A stretch of DNA of 64,000 nucleotides from Nyssa sinensis (Eukaryota > Streptophyta > Magnoliopsida > Cornales > Nyssaceae), in the NCBI GenBank assembly GCA_008638375.1, contig CM018036.1, forward strand, positions 16,076,651 to 16,140,650. Reading direction: 5' to 3'. Positions 58,331 to 64,000 of this stretch are shown one piece after another (positions within the stretch are counted from its first letter, which is position 1; every line of letters starts with the position of its first letter). The translations under genes were made by a program, and so were the position numbers. Under the pieces are notes generated by a model. The model saw nothing but the letters and a program-made list of their open reading frames with translations. It searched no databases and was not told the origin of the DNA.

Positions 58331-59581
58331 GGGCTCAAAATCGAGCTACCCCAAAACAGACATTAAACTTTAGTTTAAGAATGGGGCTAGATTGTGAATT
58401 GAAAAGCAAGAAGGATGAGGCTTGAACCATAAGTTTTGGTCAAGAGATAACCATTTACGAACCATGTACAGGTCATGGCCACGGATGGCCTGCCTCAAGC
58501 CTCGTCGACTTATGTTGATTTTTAAAACCTATAAATTGATCTATGAGACCTCATTAGGAGTTTAACAATGTATGAAGACAAAGCAAATGGAAGAAAATGA
58601 AGAATAAAAACTAGGGTTATAGACAAACACCAACCCATCGCACGAGGAAGCTAGGGTTAACCCACTAGTTAGACCAAGTTAACTCGATCATTTTAAACAA
58701 GTTGACACTTTAAGTGATACGACAACGTTTGAGCCAAAAATAGCCTGAAATTTGGTCATTTAAGGATAAATTTAAAAGCCCAATTAGTTTTTTACACAAT
58801 TTTGAAATATGATTTAATTTGTTTTTCACATAAAAAAAAAATAGTGGTCCTGTAAGATTTAAAAATTACTTTGATACTAAATAGATACGAAATATAGGAT
58901 TTAAAATAACTCTGATACCAATTATTGAATCTAAATCATTCACCAATTATTGAATATAGAACAAAAAAGAAGCAAACAAATAAAAGATGAGAAATTTAAT
59001 AACAAAAACTTCAACAAATCTATTATTGCCTTGAACAATCAAAACTATTATTTATTAAATAATATGCCATCAAAAGAATTTCTCATGGTCCATCACATGG
59101 CCCTCTAATTCTCTTGGCTACCACTATTATTTTTGTGGTACACAACTCCATATGACAGAGACCTACATATTTATAATTACACTAACTCTAAGTCCGATAC
59201 TAATTAAGATATCTAATTCTATACAAACTAGTATATATTATTTAATTATAATCAGAAAACTAACTTTCATTAAAATATTAGTCCAACTACGGACTACCCA
59301 AAAAGACTCCAAATATTATTAGGACTCAATAAACCAAATTAAGAAACTTTCTAAAATTTATGGGCTTAGTTTAATAAGCCAACAGGTCATTCTATTCGCA
59401 CATAAGATATTACACTCTACATGGTATAGCCGCGTCTACATGGACATCATCTTTTCATCTGCACGCGTCCAAACTAGGCAATTTTGGTAACACCCTAATC
59501 CAAATTATATTAGGTTTTTGAGTAGCTTATATATATATATATATATAATGAATTTATATATATCTTATGTGCAAAAAATTC

Positions 59582-59615
<34 letters not shown>

Positions 59616-59761
59616 GAGAGTTGTTTTTCTTGGTGGCTACCTATACAAAGCCTTATTGGGTATTCTATTACTCTTTAGAATCCTTGAGTTTAAATACATA
59701 CATATTTAGTTTAGGATTTCATGTAGTCACTGGATCACAAAGGTGATTATGATGCACTTTT
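58331..59761. other. AT-rich spacer, no gene seen
   Basis: The first 470 bp resemble the decayed LTR left of copia 2. Then AT-rich sequence with TA microsatellites at about 59528-59548 and 59584-59612. No coding region is supported. Confidence 0.4.
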
Positions 59762-60274
59762 CATACTAAGATTGAATCTTTGGTTCAATATTTACCACGA
59801 CATGAGAGAGTGTTGATTTGCAGAGTTTATATTAGTAGTAGAAGTGATTGCTATGAAACAATCATTGGTAGAGATGCAATCAGACTGTACATAAGAACAT
59901 TACCAAAAAGGGCCGTAGATGAATTGACTAACGATGGAAGACTACGACAGACTGTAGTTAGTATTCCAAGGTTTGGTACTTTTTGTGGGTTAGATTGGAT
60001 TCATAGTGAATTTTTTGCATACTAAGATTAAATCTTAGATTCAATATTTATCACGACACGAGAGAGTATTGATCTGTAGAGTTTAAATTAGTGATAGAAG
60101 TGATTGCTATGAAAAAATCACTAGTGGAGACGCAATCAAACTGTATAGAAGAACATTAACAAAAAAGATCGTAGATGAATTGACTAATGGTGGAAGACTA
60201 CGACGGACTATAGCAATGTTAGTATTCCGAAGTTTGGTACTTTTTGTGGGCTAAATTGGATTCTTAGTGAATTT
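59762..60274. repeat. Tandem duplication of a 256-bp unit
   Basis: catactaagatt at 59762 and again at 60018 starts two copies, alignable to about 60274 and ending near gtgaatttt/gtgaatttata. They differ by scattered substitutions and a small insertion (agcaatgttagt). No coding sense is clear. Confidence 0.85.
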
Positions 60275-60724
60275 ATAAATAAGACCATGTGCTAAACTCT
60301 CTACATTGTACTTGATATTATATTTGTTTGATTTTTATTATTTAGCACTTAGTCGTATTTATTTATAAAATTTGACATTAAATTTATATCTAGAACAATC
60401 AGTTGACCGTTTAATTTAATAATTCTTGTCTAATTAAACACAGATAATAATAATAATAAAATAAATTTAGAACTATTTAGATTACTCTATAGAATAATTG
60501 ATTATAAAGTAGAAGAAGACATGCATGTAGGCTTTGATTTTTTTTTTTATGATTATAATAATATTATATTCAAAAATATAATTTGAAGAAATTTTTATTA
60601 TGATAAAATAAAATAAAGATTTAATATTGTGATTCGAAATAATCAATCTTTAACTTTTGATTTGAATAAATTGTGATAATTATGTGAAACAATATTCGAG
60701 AGAAAAAGATATAAAACTTTCATA

Positions 60725-60763
60725 GGGTGAGGGTGAGGGTGAGGTGGGGTGAGGCAGGGAGGG
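60725..60763 (+). repeat. G-rich tract with quadruplex potential
   Basis: gggtgagggtgagggtgagg followed by tggggtgaggcagggaggg gives five or more runs of three or four G with short loops. Confidence 0.7.
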
Positions 60764-60861
60764 TAAAAAGATAAAGTAGAATTCTAAAGTAAAAAAGAAA
60801 AGGAAAATAAATGGAAACAAGCACTTGCGCGGTGCTGGCTCGAGCATAAAACTAATAAAGC

Positions 60862-61130
60862 AATCGCTTTAAACCCCACCTAAAGAGAAGGCCCCAAATT
60901 TTAGGTATTTATAATATAATGAAATTATAAGTCTAAGATTATTAGAAGTCTAACTGTATAAAAAAGCTTCAAAATCGCTTTCGGCCCCACCTAAAGAGAA
61001 GACTCCAAATTTTAGATATCTATATTATAATGAAATTAGAAGTTTAAGATTAATAAAAGTTTAACTTTATACAAAGGATCCAAATTTTATATATTTATAA
61101 TATAATCAAATTAGAAGTTTAAGATAAATA
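60862..61130. repeat. About 110-bp repeat, two copies and a partial third
   Basis: aatcgcttt, cccacctaaagagaag and ccaaattttag mark copies at about 60862 and 60972; a shorter copy starts near 61079 (ccaaattttatat). A further relic, tcgctttaggcccc, is at 61424. The source is unknown. Confidence 0.7.
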
Positions 61131-61514
61131 AAAATCAATTCTATAAAAAACACCCCATAAAGACTCCGTGAAAAAAAAAAATTAATTCTAGAATTTTATT
61201 CGTATTGTAATCAATTTTTTTTATTACTATCTATTAAGATAAAAACAAATTATGTAAAATTTTTATTATTAGAGTTTTATTCAATACATAGATCTCTCTT
61301 GTAGAAAAACAATTAAATTTTATATTACAAAAGTTAAAATATAATATATATATATATATAAAAGAAACAAAGTAAAAAATTACATTAATATTAAAAAAGT
61401 CTTATTAAGAGTTGTTATTTTCTCGCTTTAGGCCCCAATTATTAAGAGAGTTGCAGTACGAAGAGTGTGCAGAAGAAGTTTTGATATGCCATTGAAAAGA
61501 AAGGAAATAATAGA

Positions 61515-62348
61515 TTATTTTTGGATAGCAGAGATCATCAGAAAGCAACAGCCCATACCAAGTACTGCACCCATTGGGCTCGGGATCAGTGAATTTGGCA
61601 CAGTGCTAGAAATTTTGGTAGTTGTTGGTACTGAATAATACAAGACTATCCCTTTATTTATGTAACCTACACTTATCTTCCTTTGATTAGTTACGGAGGA
61701 AGGTTCATGATTAATTATATGATCAATCATATAGATGCTACCATCTTTAATATGTGACCTATTCCTGGCAAATGGGCGGTTGCGGGCGGGTTGAATATTA
61801 GTCAGGTCAAAATCAAAACTAATCCGTAAATAAACAGGTGAAATATGGATTAGGATTGAATCAAAATGGATCAAGTTAACACGGATCAACCCATTGATCT
61901 TTTTTTGTTAAAAAAAAACCCACATTTAAATAAAAAAATCTAGTAGCTCATTTTTTCAGTTTTTTTTTTTTTCTCCCTGTAGAGACTTATAAAACATTGA
62001 TTCGACTGCAATACCTATAATCACCAAAAAAAAGCCAGCAAAACAACTGTACTTTTAAAGGAAATACAACTAACTACCGACCAAGAACGAAGGAACTAGA
62101 ACAGAGATGTAAAAAGAGAGCCTTCTGCAACAGACAGATAATCATTACTAAGTATGAATCAAAGTTTAAGAACTCAGCTCAGCTGTACTTTTAAAGGAAA
62201 TACAGCCAGATATGTTTACATTAACTCAGTTCAATTTACTACTGCCTACCAGAAAACCACAGAACCCTAGCATCTACTAGCCCAATTAACTAAAACATGA
62301 AGTCTTCACAAAATTCACAAGCAGACCAACAAAAAGATTGACATTGGA
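61515..62348. other. Spacer, no gene confirmed
   Basis: A 124-codon reverse-strand ORF (61515-61889) has no recognised motif. The rest could be 3' UTR of the reverse-strand exon at 62349. Confidence 0.3.
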
Positions 62349-62454
62349 TCACTCAACCTTGACATGAAAGACTTCGGAGCACACCTCTTCTTTCACCTTC
62401 AGTATCACCACTTTAAGAACACCATCTTGTGATCCAAAGGTCTATGCATCAACC
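62349..62454 (-). pseudogene. Possible terminal exon of an unidentified reverse-strand gene
   Basis: On the reverse strand an acceptor-like tttgtcatgcag precedes a frame that reads DGVLKVVILKVKEE and ends FHVKVE, stop (62349-62351). The DGVLKVVILK stretch resembles the last beta strand of small heat-shock (alpha-crystallin) proteins, but the match is short. A TAG near its start (VDA, stop, TFGSQ) suggests a pseudogene or a wrong start. No upstream exon was identified to the right. Confidence 0.25.
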
Positions 62455-64000
62455 CTGCATGACAAAGACAATTGAAAAAGATTAAGATCAGCAATTCATC
62501 AGCTACCATTAAGCCAAGCATTGAAAAGAAAAGAGGAAAAAAAAACAGATAAAAATAGAGCAGCAGCAATAGAACAAAATAACATCAAACTGGAAGAAAA
62601 GAGAACAAAAAAAGGATACAATTTTATGACCAGGATTTGAACATTATAGAGCAGCAGCAATAGAACAAATAAATTATTCATCAGCTACCATTACGGCAAG
62701 CAGGCCGGAAGTCAAAGGTCCACATTTTGTGATAATTTTCTGGTTTGGCACAAAATTGAGACAGCTTATCCATTACAGCCATCCATTATATAAAGCAGAG
62801 CAATCAGACATAAAAGAGAATAGCACAATTTGAGAGAGCTACGCCAAAAAGCACACTTAACATACAAAGCAAACCACTTCTCTCTCAACATTTTCAATCT
62901 TAATGTTATTTACAAAAGGGGGTGGCTGCCAAGAAGGGGTCTTTCTTGTATCCCTTACCAGTTGCCACAAGCTTTTTCTCTGCTGGGAAAAAAGGTTGCT
63001 ACAATTATGTCTGGCCATCAATGAGTCTTGTATTAAAAAGTATGTGAAATGGCTGTTGACATAGGCTTAGTTATTGAAATTAATCGGAGACAAAGATGAG
63101 CATTTTTGGTTGTAGGGGTCAATCATCCAGGAGTGACCATCTTGTTCAACCTCTCATTGGTTTAACATGACTGACTCCAACTTCACACTTAGGCCACTTC
63201 AAGCCTGTTCAACATTTGCCACAAGAACCCCCAACCATTTGATTTCTTATTAGAATCAACATTCTTTGCCTTGAGTGGCCATGAGTTTGTTTCAGTATCA
63301 AAAATATATGAAGATAAGGCCAATACATACAGAGGTGTGTTTTTGTTTCACAGAAATTGGATCAATCCATTTTAGTTTTTCACTAAAATCTCAAGGGAAA
63401 AGGCAGTCCTCCAGGATAGGGCCACAAAAGGATATTGAACCCTATGACAGAAATTAAAGTCAAAGGTTGAAAGAAACTACCCCCTCAAAACAAATAATTT
63501 GCAGGCCCAAATAAACTTCTAATGTGGCAGTGCTTCATGTTCAATATGGGTATCTATATATTACTAAAATTAAACAAAGAATTTTAGATTTTTACAAGTA
63601 TATTTTTCATGGAGCTCGATGTACTTTCCCAGGATATCTTACAAGGGGAAAACAGTTAATAATTCTCCAACAATACCAAATCTATCCGAGTGGCATTGGG
63701 TGAAACCTACCATAAGAATTGGCCTTTGCCTCTTATTAATCCCATGTCAAGCAGAATACTTCAACAATTAATCACCACAAGTTACTTGAGCTTATTGTTG
63801 AATGAAACAATGGAACCATGACTCAGTAGTGAAACAAAATCCAATCCAAAATACATTTTACTACCAAGAAAAAGAGAGGAGATCCATTTAACTTCTATGT
63901 GTACTTTACTGTCTTTCTAATATTTGTCATTCATCTTGGAACAAAATGAGGTAAATACAAATGAACAAGATTGATCAAGTCACTTGAGCAAGGGCATATA
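62455..64000. other. No gene recognised
   Basis: Moderately AT-rich sequence. A 62-64 bp stretch (agagcagcagcaatagaacaaa) is repeated at 62558 and 62648. Possibly intron of the reverse-strand gene at 62349. Nothing else is supported. Confidence 0.35.

Larger units (their letters stand above)
60275..61514. other. AT-rich spacer with G-rich tract and short tandem repeats
   Basis: No gene supported. It contains the G-rich tract 60725-60763 and repeats at 60862-61130, listed separately. Confidence 0.4.

Noticed and set aside
60725..60763. Interstitial telomere repeat
   Set aside because: The unit is GGGTGA, not the plant TTTAGGG repeat.
61515..61889. 124-codon reverse ORF as a possible membrane protein gene
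   Set aside because: No recognised motif, no clear promoter, and composition like the surrounding AT-rich DNA.

Overview
The window is nuclear DNA of a flowering plant, probably a eudicot. It holds a spliced strictosidine-synthase-like (SSL) gene, AT-rich spacers, and a dense stack of plant-type transposons: Ty3/gypsy of the Tat lineage, Ty1/copia, CACTA (En/Spm), a LINE tail and a foldback element. I see no bacterial operon, no CRISPR array and no convincing tRNA or rRNA gene.

Layout. An SSL pseudogene fragment (668-1340) carries a foldback insertion and a 5'-truncated LINE. Tat element 1 (1594-13244, reverse strand, TSD ctatt) follows. Next is a three-exon SSL gene with a one-base frameshift (13996-15565). 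A copia element (15615-52142, forward, TSD aatgc) sits 49 bp after the SSL stop codon. That copia is itself broken twice: by a 4-kb LTR-like insertion (18240-22243), and by a 26.4-kb CACTA transposon (23877-50235, TSD atg) that landed inside the reverse-transcriptase frame. Tat element 2 (24559-36719, reverse, TSD gctag) is nested inside the CACTA. LTR divergence agrees with this order: roughly 8-9% for the copia, about 5% for Tat 1 and about 1% for Tat 2 (hand counts). Beyond 52.1 kb lie a decayed LTR-like stretch, a second, reverse-strand copia (54111-58325) with an internal deletion, and AT-rich spacer with local duplications.

The two Tat elements are the most interesting part. Each has a gag-protease frame that ends in UAG followed by CAA UUA, the tobamovirus-type leaky-stop context. 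The same frame then continues into RT, RNase H, a second archaeal-type RNase H and integrase. Between pol and the 3' LTR each element also carries, on the opposite strand, a spliced gene A with its own TATA box and conserved introns, and a smaller TATA-driven unit B. An array of short hairpins with covarying arms separates the two transcriptional domains.

The CACTA element has a split TNP2-type transposase gene and a second Transposase_24/TNPA-like gene. An array of 25 units of 161 bp occupies what looks like that second gene's last intron, and the subterminal regions are full of GCGACG-core motifs. Nearly all transposon genes here are broken by stops or frameshifts; they are annotated as seen and not repaired.
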